Below are positions 40,787 to 63,000 of a DNA stretch of 64,000 nt, piece after piece (position 1 is the first letter of the stretch; every line of letters begins with the position of its first letter). The notes beneath the pieces are model-generated. The model was not told the origin of the DNA, did not search any database, and worked only from the letters and a program-made list of their open reading frames with translations. A program made the position numbers and the translations under genes. The DNA comes from Liolophura sinensis (Eukaryota; Mollusca; Polyplacophora; Chitonida; Chitonidae): contig NC_088300.1 in assembly GCF_032854445.1 (NCBI RefSeq), positions 16,559,570 through 16,623,569 of the forward strand, read 5' to 3'.

Positions 40787-41840
40787 GTGTGTGTTCCTGC
40801 ATTCCTCCAAGCTGTTCATGGTGGCTGTGCATGCACATCCCTACAGCCTGTCCATAGGGTCTGCACATCCCTACAGGTTGTTCAGAGGGGCTGTGCATTC
40901 CTACAGGCTGTTCAGAGGGGCTGTGTATCTCTACAGGTTGTTCAGAGGGTCTGCACATCCCTACAGGCTGTTTAAAGGGACTGTGCATTCCTACAGGTTG
41001 TTCAAAGGGACTGTGCATCCCTGCAGGTTGTTCAAAGGGGCTGCACATCCCTACAGGCTGTTCAGAGGGGCTGCACATCCCAACAGGCTGTTCAGAGGGG
41101 CTGCACAGGCTGTTTAGAGGGGCTGTGCATCCCTACAGGTTGTTCGGATGGGCTGTGCATCCCAACAGGTTGTCCAGAGGGTCTGCACATCCCTACAGGC
41201 TGTTTAAAGGGACTGTGCATCCCTACAGGCTATTCAGAGGGGCTGTGCATCCCTACAGGTTGTTCACAGGGCCTGCACATCCCTGCAGGCTGTTTAAAGG
41301 GACTGTGCACCCCTACAGGCTGTCCACAGGAACTACACTTCCCCACAGACTGTCCACAGGGCTACACTTCCCTGCAGGCTGTCACCAGTAACTATGCATA
41401 CTTACAGGCTGTACATCCCTACAGGCTGTTCATAATTGCTGCTCCTACCCACAGGCTGTTCATAGGGGCCGTGCTTCCCGATAGGCTATTTATAGAGGGT
41501 GTGCATCCCTACAGTCTGTTTACAAGAGATGAACATCCCATCAGGGTCTTCATAGGGGCTGTGCATTTTTACAGGCTGTTCCTCCCCACAGGTTGTTCAT
41601 CCCCACAAGTTGTTCATAGGCGCTTTTAATCCCCACAGTCTTTTCTTAGGGGCTGTGCGTCCCTATAGGCTGTGCATCCATACAGCCTGTTCATAGGGGC
41701 TGTGCATCCATACAGTCTGTTCATAGGGGCTGTACATCCATACAGCCTGTTCATAGGGCTCTGCAGCCATGCAGCCTGTTCATAAGGGCTCTGCATCCAT
41801 ACAGGCTGTTCTTAAGGTGTGTGCATGCCTGCTGGTTGTC
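40787..41840. repeat. 30-bp minisatellite, open in several frames, decaying to the right
   Basis: The unit is 'ctgttcagaggggctgcacat' plus 'ccctacagg', 30 bases. It is regular from about 40830 to 41390, and further right units become irregular ('cataggggctgtgcatccat'). Because 30 is a multiple of three, the regular part reads as a 10-residue repeat (for example HPYRLFRGAV) on the plus strand and also stays open in other frames and on the minus strand (SPSEQPVGMH). Nothing indicates that it is translated. Confidence 0.95.
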
Positions 41841-43493
41841 CGTAAGGTTTTTGCATCTTGGGCTGTTTATACATTGATTTCCATATCCCCGCCGTTGCCC
41901 AAGGCTATATATATTCTGTTTCTTCTGCTGCTTTAGATGAATTGTACATTTCTTAGTACCAAACACATCGGCCACAAAGCCCTTGACAAGCTACGAAACC
42001 TGTTTGTAAGGGCTGTAAATCTCTTTGTCATTACTGCTTATTACAACTGTACATTATACAATTTGTTTTGTTGCATTTTACATACAACATACTGGTTGTT
42101 TTAACGTGGGTGTACATAGAGGTTATTTTGTTTTGAGTGCACACCCTGAAGTGCGCCAACACATGTAGGTCTGTACAGGTTGTACATGGTAGTGAATGTA
42201 CATCTATCTATAGCTTTGTATACCTCTTCACCTTCGCTGTTACTACAGGGTAGAATATTAGCGAAGGTGTAGAGCTAATCTAACAGTCTGCCCATAGACA
42301 TGACAACCCACACGTATTGTTAACCTTGCAAACACTCCGATAATAATATCTGTGTTTAATTAGGTCACATTTTGTGTTTACGTGTATACTTTTCTTTATA
42401 CATGTAAGTAATTAATGACTGCTATTTATATTCCCAAATACAAGAGATGCTGAATTGTAGTTATTGGTCTCTTTGAGGGGACCTCGCCTTGTTTGCCGGT
42501 GATGAAGTGTCGATTTCAGGCCTCTTGGGTCTACTAACAACTGACTCGGCCAACGCCCATTACACACTCTACCCACATGATCCAAAAGTGGGACTGCGGG
42601 GAACAACAATGGGCTTCCCGTGTGATTGCCTGTGCTGGCAAAGGGTTGGCTTTGATGCCATCAAAGAGACTAAACATTATTTATTGACGGTTGCACAGTG
42701 TCAGCCAGGATAGTGTTTGATCGTCCAGGAAGTCAATGAAAAGAGCCATCTGCGCACAGATGCAATACATTCCAGTCATTTGCTTCACAATAAAACGTGT
42801 TGATAACGCCCTGATAACGGTGTCTGTGCTGCATTGTAGGTGTGTTTGATTTGCTGGTCGCTGTAACAATCGTGATGTTAGCATTTAATAGCCATGCTGC
42901 ATAATGCTGTTTAGTTAGGTTTAACTGAAGGTTTTGTGTACGTTGTACTTTTTGAATAACATTAGCAAGAACATACAGAATTTGAAAAGTTCGAATAGAT
43001 GTGGAAGTACTTGGTTTGGTGTCGTCAAAGCGGTCAAAGCTCTTGTCCAAAATTACAGCTCATGATTGTTAAAGAAGAGGCTACCAGGTTTAAAAAAATG
43101 TGTTTAAATATCTGTGTGTAAAATGGTAAATGACGTGCATGTACACGTTTAGGCTTTGTCCATAATCTAACACGGATACCAAGAGGGCAAACGGGTCTCA
43201 AGTTCAGATAACTTCACTCCATTTAATGCCATTCGTTACCTAAGCAACTTCAAATCATAATCGAAAGATATGAAGCATTGCTTTTAGAATTCTTCATGTT
43301 ATTCACAACTGTTCGGTATGAATAAAGTTAACCATGTCCCTTTTCCACAACCGTGGTTGTACTGTGTGCATACATCTTACAAAGACCTGTTTATTCATTG
43401 GCTTGTGAAAGAGGTATTGTTTCCCATCATTACACCTAAGTGGGTTTATTTAAAAGGTTGGAAAGCGCAGGTACACTTTGATGATGTACTTAC
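41841..43493. other. Intergenic, no gene supported
   Basis: Several 60-105 aa ORFs on both strands were examined (such as 42489-42713 plus and 42733-43050 minus). None has recognisable domains or a clear splice partner. Confidence 0.35.
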
Positions 43494-43643
43494 GTGTTGA
43501 ATAATACATCAATATACGGAGACACGCTCCACAAACGTTGCGAGGGAACTTGCGTTGCTTGTAGCGTTTGATCTCGATGTACTGCTCCACACGGATTCCG
43601 CTTATCCTACAATGCATGCTATAGCACCGGCAAACTACTGTAT
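43494..43643 (-). CDS. Orphan Cys-rich exon candidate, phase 1-1, unknown gene
   Basis: On the minus strand a strong acceptor (pyrimidine run ending TTCCACAG) and a perfect GTAAGT donor bound exactly 150 bases. One frame is open with phase 1 at both ends and encodes 49 residues beginning TVVCRCYSMHCRISGIRVEQ, with further text NVCGACLRILMYYST. There are five cysteines (CxC, C, CxxC), and the middle is basic (KRYKQRK). Phase 1-1 exons are typical of extracellular modules. The base composition is more GC-rich than its surroundings. I found no convincing first or last exon nearby, and the family is unrecognised. It could be a small secreted protein gene or a chance match. Confidence 0.4.
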
Positions 43644-43699
43644 CTGTGGAAGGGAAAGAGGGTGTAACACACGCTGACATAACATGGCTTTCTAACAAC

Positions 43700-45420
43700 A
43701 GAACATGCCGTGTTCTTCAAGCATGTACGAGGGTCCATACCGGAAATTTTTTGAGAAACTTGTAGGAAAAACAAGTGAAGGAATTTTTCTGACTTGGGAC
43801 CTCGATTACATTAAATGTTTGGTTATCTTGGTCCTTGTTGACCATGTCCTGCGGAAATCTAATCTACATCCAACGCTATATACGACTGACCAGATGTCGA
43901 CTTTTGCACGTAAACGGCACCATCTTATAAAAAAGAATCGATGATATGTCCATCGCTTGTTTTTTAGTATACCTGTGTTTGTATTGATGCCAACAACTCG
44001 CTGCTCAAAACAACTCTACAAGAGTGCTTGTTCATTGGTTAAAATAGTGCGTTTTTGAGCCGATTGATTACTCTTATCATAATAAATTCACCCTTATAAT
44101 GTGTCAGGCTCAGCTGGTGAATATTGACCGACTGCCCTCAAACGGGGTTAATTAAAAATACCACTCCCAAGGTTAAAAGTTAGATTCTAGTGTGTCTGTA
44201 GTAACTCTACCTAACGGTGCCATATATAATACATCCGTGTTAAACCGAAGTTAAGGCCAGACTGCTAGGGGCCAAAACACACGGGGGTACATCTGTATGA
44301 CACTGGATTACGAGTGCTCTTCGTCATAGGGGAAAAATTACAGTTTCTACGATTTGCACTTCTTCGTTTCGGGACCAATTAGGTGGACACATGGTCTTGG
44401 TTATGTTCGTGTATTTCTACGATAACTCCGGTGATGGTCGATACTATTCTCATACGATTATTATGAATCGGGATCCAGTAAATGTTAGGGGCCTGTTATT
44501 CTAACGACAAAATAGTCAGTTAAAAGGTACATACGCCTTGAACCATTCTGAGATTTACTATCAAGAAAATTACTCTGCCTGTTGTAGATGTCTCTATCCA
44601 ATCTTCCTGTCACTCAAAGACCATAAACCCGAAACTAGTCTATATGAACACTTTAAATCGATTAATTTTCGATTGCTAGTGCACGTTTAGCCTTTCTCTT
44701 TGGGATTATCAGCTTATTCACGGACTGATTGGACATCATCACCTGGCGACGGGAGACAGGTAGTGCGGGCATGCAGCCCGGTGCTTCCAGATAGATGAAG
44801 ATACAAGCCGCTACGCATCGCGCTGACGAACAGCTCCGGAAAAGCGATCATATCAGCGGGAAACAGGTTTCATTAGCCTGGCCTCGCGATCGGTTGAGGA
44901 TCAGCTCTCTCCGGTCCTGATCATAGTTTACCTGTAATCAGTGGTGACCATCCCTTCACAGGGTTCACCTGCGAACCATGGACGGATGGACAAATCAGGA
45001 GGGTAAATAGTCAGCCGCCTTTATCAACAAACGTCGTTTTATGTACATTTACAAGCACGATTCTGTCTTACTTACAGATTTACCCATATTGATCTCTTTT
45101 GTTAATGATTCTTCAACCAAGGTCAGTTATTATTCAACGAACATGTAGGCCGGATGTTAATTTTGCGGTGAAAATCCTCAATGGGCACCAACTGACCAGT
45201 TTCACTGAGGGCTGATGTTTGCTTGGCGTTTGTCTACCAAGGATGACCACAATACCGTTTTGCCTTACTTTCATCAGACAATTTGTCGATTAGACTCTGA
45301 ACTCGCCTTCGATCTTATTTAGTTTCGGATGGAGGAGGCTACTGTGGCTAATTCTCTGGTGAACACTGGTGGTTATATTGATCAAGAGCAAGACAGATAA
45401 ATGCCGATGAACGGTTCGTG
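43700..45420. other. Upstream region and probable promoter of STUM
   Basis: The sequence becomes GC-richer towards 44700-45430, with CpG-containing text, consistent with a promoter and 5' UTR for the gene starting at 45431. A short plus-strand ORF at 43705-43944 (79 aa) has no recognised similarity. The transcription start cannot be placed. Confidence 0.35.
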
Positions 45421-45430
45421 TTCATAGAGT

Positions 45431-57248
<11,818 letters not shown>

Positions 57249-58329
57249 CCATTGGACAATCGAATTATTGACCAATGTTAAAACTGAATGCAGATAATTT
57301 TGGGGAGCTGCAGCATGTCATATTTTGGACGGTGGGCAGAATGGACATATTACCATGTTGTGTTTGCTACATCAACAGATTATCCAACTACCAACACTGT
57401 GGACAGATGGACATGTTAGCGGGACATATCAACAGACCATCCGAGTGTTACCACAGCAGGCTGAGTGAACATGTGATGATGTGTTAGTCACAACAGCCCA
57501 TCCGGTTGATACCAGTGTGTACAGATGGACAGCTCGTCATATCCAGTGACCATCCGAGTGTTAAGACTGGATGGTGCGGACATCAGATGATGCAGTGCAT
57601 GCCACACCAACTGACCATCCGAGAACTAAGACGTGATGATGTTGTGCAAGCCACAGAGGCTAAGACTGTGGAAAACATGTACACTTAATGTCACGTAAGC
57701 CAAATTAAAACCCGAGTGACAATGGAGAGCATGGGCCCACGTGATACGACTGACCAAGTGTTTAACACTGATGAACATGTTATATGTTTGAGTTCAAGAC
57801 ACAATGTAAACCCAGAAAACAGCATGGGTGTCGGCTAACTGGATGCTGCTTGAAGCTTCGAATAGAGCAGTGATGATATTGTGCCAAGGGAGACAACTAA
57901 GTGTTGAGAGACAGGACAGCACAGACATAGAACAGCATTGATATGTGATATTTTTCCATTTTCAGAGGTACAGAGGACTCAGGAGACGAGGGTGTCGGTA
58001 GTGTTGGTGTCTTACGATTGGTAATTTATGGCCAGGCCGAATAGCACCACTGTGCTCTGTGACATCACTGGAAAGCACCATGTAATGTGCTCCTGTTCAC
58101 AGGCCGAATATCACCACTGTGCTCTCTGACATCACTGGATGTTAAATTACGAGGTGGGCACATTCTGCTCCACATCCATTTTATGTCTTTATCTCATTTT
58201 CTACACCAAATTAAGAGGCAAACCCTACGTGGCGACGAATACTAGGTTTACCTTTTGTCTGTGATACATACTGATTACACTACTTCATGAACTGTCTCAG
58301 ATTTCACCGAATTAAGCGTTTCAAATTTT
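57249..58329 (+). other. STUM 3' UTR region with degenerate repeats
   Basis: After the stop at 57246-57248 the sequence holds a decayed repeat with the theme 'gaccatccgagtgttaagac' (near 57438, 57548 and 57612) together with 'acagatggacat' motifs. Further on, 'ggccgaatagcaccactgtg' and 'tgacatcactgga' occur twice with a period of about 70 (58034 and 58104). A candidate AATAAA is at 58582-58587, beyond the assembly gap. Confidence 0.5.
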
Positions 58330-58529
58330 NNNNNNNNNNNNNNNNNNNNNNNNNNNNNNNNNNNNNNNNNNNNNNNNNNNNNNNNNNNNNNNNNNNNNNN
58401 NNNNNNNNNNNNNNNNNNNNNNNNNNNNNNNNNNNNNNNNNNNNNNNNNNNNNNNNNNNNNNNNNNNNNNNNNNNNNNNNNNNNNNNNNNNNNNNNNNNN
58501 NNNNNNNNNNNNNNNNNNNNNNNNNNNNN
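58330..58529. other. Assembly gap, 200 N
   Basis: Exactly 200 N characters, a conventional scaffold gap of unspecified size. The 24 bases just before it (58306-58329, starting accgaattaagcgtttcaaa) are almost identical to the first 23 bases after it. Confidence 0.99.
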
Positions 58530-58855
58530 ACCGAATTAAGCGTTTCAATTTTAATTTGTACAAACTATTATTCCGGTTGTTAATAAAATCAAATGATGAG
58601 CTTAATGACAGGAAGACACCACCAGGTGTTTCACGGTAGTTGTTAAAGTTATTAATTTATTTGATTGGTGTTAGTCTAAAATATTTTATTTTTTTTTTAT
58701 TTTTGGAGAGAGGAACAAAGGTGATACAACAGCCTTTTGCAAGTACGGTAGGAGCCGTATCGGTAAAACTTTCCCACAAGTGACGTGCTGTACAGATGTC
58801 CGTCATGCTGATGGAAAGCAGAGATCTCCAAATCACTTAATATCTGTCGGCGAAT

Positions 58856-58935
58856 GTGGTCCTCTATAGCCGAGCGGTTAGCGAGCTAGTGCAGCACTAG
58901 AACTCCGGAGCCTGTCACAAATGCGATCTGCGAGT
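58856..58935 (+). mobile_element. tRNA-like SINE head fragment
   Basis: The text 'ctatagccgagcggttagcg' resembles a tRNA A box, followed by 'agctagtgcagcactagaac' and 'cacaaatgcgatctgcgagt' in the B-box position. It matches the head of the main SINE and not a functional tRNA: arms do not pair cleanly and there is no clear anticodon loop. Confidence 0.55.
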
Positions 58936-58939
58936 CTAA

Positions 58940-59675
58940 TCAACCAAATTAATTTGTCGTCAAATGGAAACCAGAAAATGCTCGTTTCGAATGCTTTGTA
59001 CCTTTCAACTAAAATCAGTTTACTTTTCACACATTTCGATTTTGTTCCAAACGTCGTAACAACTGAATAAGTTTCGGGGACAACGGCCCGTCGCCGTTTC
59101 TAACCATTGTTCTCGGTTTGACAAAACATGTAGCTTTGTTCACAGTGTAAAACATACACAGTAGATACTGTTACTACTTTTAATTTTAATCAACTGGGTT
59201 ATGTGTCATAGTCAAGAACATTTTAATTTAGTTCTATGGTTGGAGAAACGGGGAGTAATACACTGATATTTGGCAAGAGTTCCGGGAATCTCATATGTGA
59301 AGTTTCTGAACGAATAAATGAAGGTGGTTTTCCCCGTTCAGACTTTGGATTGAACTAACTTTCATGTGTCCTTGTACAAACAAGACTGGCGCCTCAAACA
59401 CTCGACTGCCACTGCCTCCCTCCCTCCCTCCGGCAAATGTACCTGGAGATAATTCTTCCAAAAAGCTTTCTAGCAATACGGGCAATAATTTTGTGCTGGT
59501 CCAGTTTAACCTTGCCTCAACTTTGTGAAGTCTGGCGCATACCTTTTGAACCATCTGTTGCCAGAAGGATAAATGACTGTACCCTGATACACTTCTCAAA
59601 AAAGTACTGATGAACTTGTCCGATATGGTTAACATAATAACAAAACAAGAGAAAACGACCTGGTTAATTAGACAC
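58940..59675. other. Intergenic between convergent STUM and HNRNPL
   Basis: A 114-aa minus-strand ORF (59291-59635) has no recognised domain and overlaps a (CCCT)n tract near 59418. It lies just past the HNRNPL poly(A) signal and is most likely chance. Confidence 0.35.
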
Positions 59676-59679
59676 CTTG

Positions 59680-59685
59680 TTTATT
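59680..59685 (-). terminator. HNRNPL: HNRNPL polyadenylation signal (AATAAA on minus strand)
   Basis: TTTATT on the plus strand, about 365 bases after the HNRNPL stop at 60050-60052. The transcript probably ends near 59660. Confidence 0.45.
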
Positions 59686-60049
59686 GATGTTAACGCATGA
59701 TCATGAAATACGATGATAAAATAGAAAACAATGTACTTGAACAAAACAAAGCGTTACTCTAGATGGCTGTGGGAGTGCGTCACAATGCTGTGAGGATCTA
59801 GTAATTCAACAATGATCAACAACATGTTGCATTTTTGATTCTGAAAGCAGGCCACAAAAACCAGATTGTCTTAAAACATTTCATACCGAGTTCTGGAATA
59901 CAATGTGTCCATAACTACAATCAGGATCTAACATAATTTTTGTCTAAAACAACACTTGTACGTAAAACAATGTTACATGAAACACTAATGATCCTAAAAC
60001 CATAGAGCAGTGGAGGGACCCATCTCCAGGGTCAGACAACTCTTCCTTT

Positions 60050-63000
60050 TTAATTGGACCCAAGGATTGGTGTAGACGAGAAACACAACTTGAAGACGTA
60101 TGGACTCTTTCCGGCTGAAATTGGAAAAATTAGTTACTTCCTACTTTTTTCACCTTTTACTCTGCAAAAATTTTATTACGGTTATACCTTTATGTAAAGT
60201 GCTGAGGATCTGTTCACAGGATTAATTCTGCCATATGAGTAAGGCTTTAGTTGAATGAGCCAATCACATATCAAATCAAAAATTGTAAAAAAATTCGAAC
60301 TTATTAAAATTACTCACAAGGATTGGGTATCTGGGCATGGTTGCACAACATCAGGCCCTCAATGCCTCTCTTTACTGTCAAACTCCAACAGACCTGTCGA
60401 ACTTCGCTCAGCTGGAAAAACAAACAGTCATTCTTGCACCATCGTACATGACAATATCTGTCTTCGCAATCTAATTTAAGCAAAAGCTGCATGACCAGCG
60501 GGGCTAAACAAATGTCAGTTATTGATCATCTCAAAACTTAATGTCATAGCAAGAACTTACTTCTGGATGGGAACTGTTTCGTCCTTAGAGGTGGTTTCAC
60601 ACCAGCATCTTCAAACAACTGAAAATTTAAGACAGAAAATAACTGAGAAAACCAATTCCTTTGATCTTGATTTCATAAAGTCATAAGGTGCCAAGATAAG
60701 TCCCCTTCTCTAAATGCTTACATGGTAGCACTGCTGACACATTCTGTTGGTGTTTTTAAGCCATATCTAAAGAGTATTTCTCTCATGCTGAAGATTTCTA
60801 GGAGAAAATTAGTGCATCTCACCTGAGAATTTTCAGCACAGACACAGATAATCTAGTGTGAGATGGATCATTGGTCAAGGGCTTGTACTAAGTAGTCCCC
60901 CTCCATATAAACTGGCCCTTAAAGTGTCTTGGTGACCAAATAGGTATCTATTACTTGTTTGTTTGTTCTATTTGTTTATTACGTCATATAAAAACTTTTT
61001 TTTTTTTACCTTTTTCAGGTCTTCATCTGTCAGATTAGGTGGAGCATTGAAGTAATGTAGCACTTTAGCAGGTCCTTGAATACGTAACAAGAGTTAAGGT
61101 AATCATTCAGAAACTCTTTTGTTTGGTGATGAACACCATACTCAAGAATACATGTATTTAAGTTGGACGACGGCAGCTAACATCATAGATCATGGTAATC
61201 CGCAGCTTGGTGAAAGGCCTCCCCAGGTACGACTGGAGAGAAAGCCAGCATAAGCTGGACTGAATCTCACAGTGACCGCATTGGTTAGAAGCTCCCGAGT
61301 CACTGTGCTGTGACAGCGTGCTATCCACTCAGACTTCTTTAACCTCAGACGAATAACCCAAGAGACACTCCTTTCCTTATAGCATTATTAGGAAATATCT
61401 GAACCACAATCAGTTCAATAAAAACACAGCTTACTGAAAAATTGGTTGTAAACATGCTTACTGTCATACCAACAACACAAAATCAGAATGAAGGATGTCA
61501 TTAAAAAAGTAACTGTAATACAGTACTATTGTTACTTTAGACTCTAGTGTTAAAACTTGGTTGAAACCACTCCAGGTTTTGAACCTATGACCCTACAGTT
61601 GGACATCTGATCACAAGCATCACTTGCCAACTATCTAGGGCATTTGATCAGCCAGCCTCGCACAACAAAAGTGATAGAAGGCCTGTAAGCCCTTTGATGA
61701 TCTCAGCTCCTGTAACTGAGCATATCCAGTATCTAACAAAAATACTGTTAACAGGGAATATTATCACTCAAATAATACAGCACTAAGGCTTTTATTTATG
61801 GTAATCTGATCACAAAAAGGATATGATTCTTGCTGGCTGCCTCTGGGTTGGTGAATCGATTGTTTCGACTTCCCATGTAGTCCTTGAAAGATGGTGTTCC
61901 ATCAGGAAGCTCATGTGGATTCATTACATCTTGCAGGAATGCCTGTTTGGAGTAGCTGTGAATCAAAGAAAAACAAAAATAAACAATCACACAGGTCCTT
62001 GACCTTGATTTATTTATTTATTTATTTGATTGGTGTTTTACGCCGTACTCAAGAATATTTCACTTATACGACGGCAGCCAGCATTATGGTGGGTGGATAA
62101 CGAGCAGAGCCCGGGGGAAATCCATGACCATCTGCAAGTTGCTCGCAGACCTTCCCACGTATGGCCTTGACCGTGAATCAAGTCCTTTGTCTTAATTTAG
62201 TTATATGAAGCCTCTGTAAGATATTTGAATGCTTTAAAACCCTACCTTACTGGCAAAATTTCCACTGTCCTTTGAGGTATTTGTAAAAAAATAAACTTAC
62301 CCCAACTGTAACTTGCTGCCAAAGAAGAAACTGTTGTTGAGGTTCTGAATGGCTCTGTCCACAGATATAGGGTCTCCAAGCTGGACCATCGCAGACCCTT
62401 CTTTTGTTTTCAAAAACTTGATCTAAAAACAGCAGGAAAGACACATGGAAACCCGCACTTACATAAATCACTCACATTTTAACAATTATTTTTAGCAAAA
62501 TATTTTTATTCATTAAATGCCATATTCAAGAATTTTTTACTAGGACAATAGTCCTAGGTGGAGGATACAGGCGAATCTGTGACTAACAACTAACATTTGT
62601 CAAGTCACTGACAAACTTCCCCATGTGAGATGCAGACTTGCAAGCCATGCTGGTGGAAGACTATGCAAAAGGCTCCACAACAAATTTGAGCACAAACTTA
62701 CTGGTCGTGCTGGAACGTCTTAATACATGTATCTTTTTAAACAAAGAAATCTTTACACTCAGCAATACTTACAAAGGCATAGCACTGCCCCATTTTGTGT
62801 TAAGATTGTAGCTGTTGTTGATGTACCAGCTTACAGTAGTAATGTCCACTTTTTCAACCACCCCATCTCTAACAAAAAGTTGAGGGTACACAGGGCAGAG
62901 AGTCCACGTGTCATTAACTACAGTGCATTGACTATTGTCTGTGCACGATTCCACTTACCCTAACCACATTCCCATACAGACAGAAAAGGTTGAAGAGCTT

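Noticed and set aside
40787-41840. CRISPR-like array
   Set aside because: Units are contiguous 30-base tandem repeats with no unique spacers, in an animal genome.
58287-58583. ORFs running through the N gap
   Set aside because: Artefact of unknown bases.
58856-58935. Possible tRNA gene
   Set aside because: It matches the tRNA-related head of the local SINE family, and the cloverleaf does not pair properly.
59291-59635. 114-aa minus-strand ORF beyond HNRNPL
   Set aside because: It lies past the HNRNPL poly(A) signal, overlaps a simple repeat and shows no domain.
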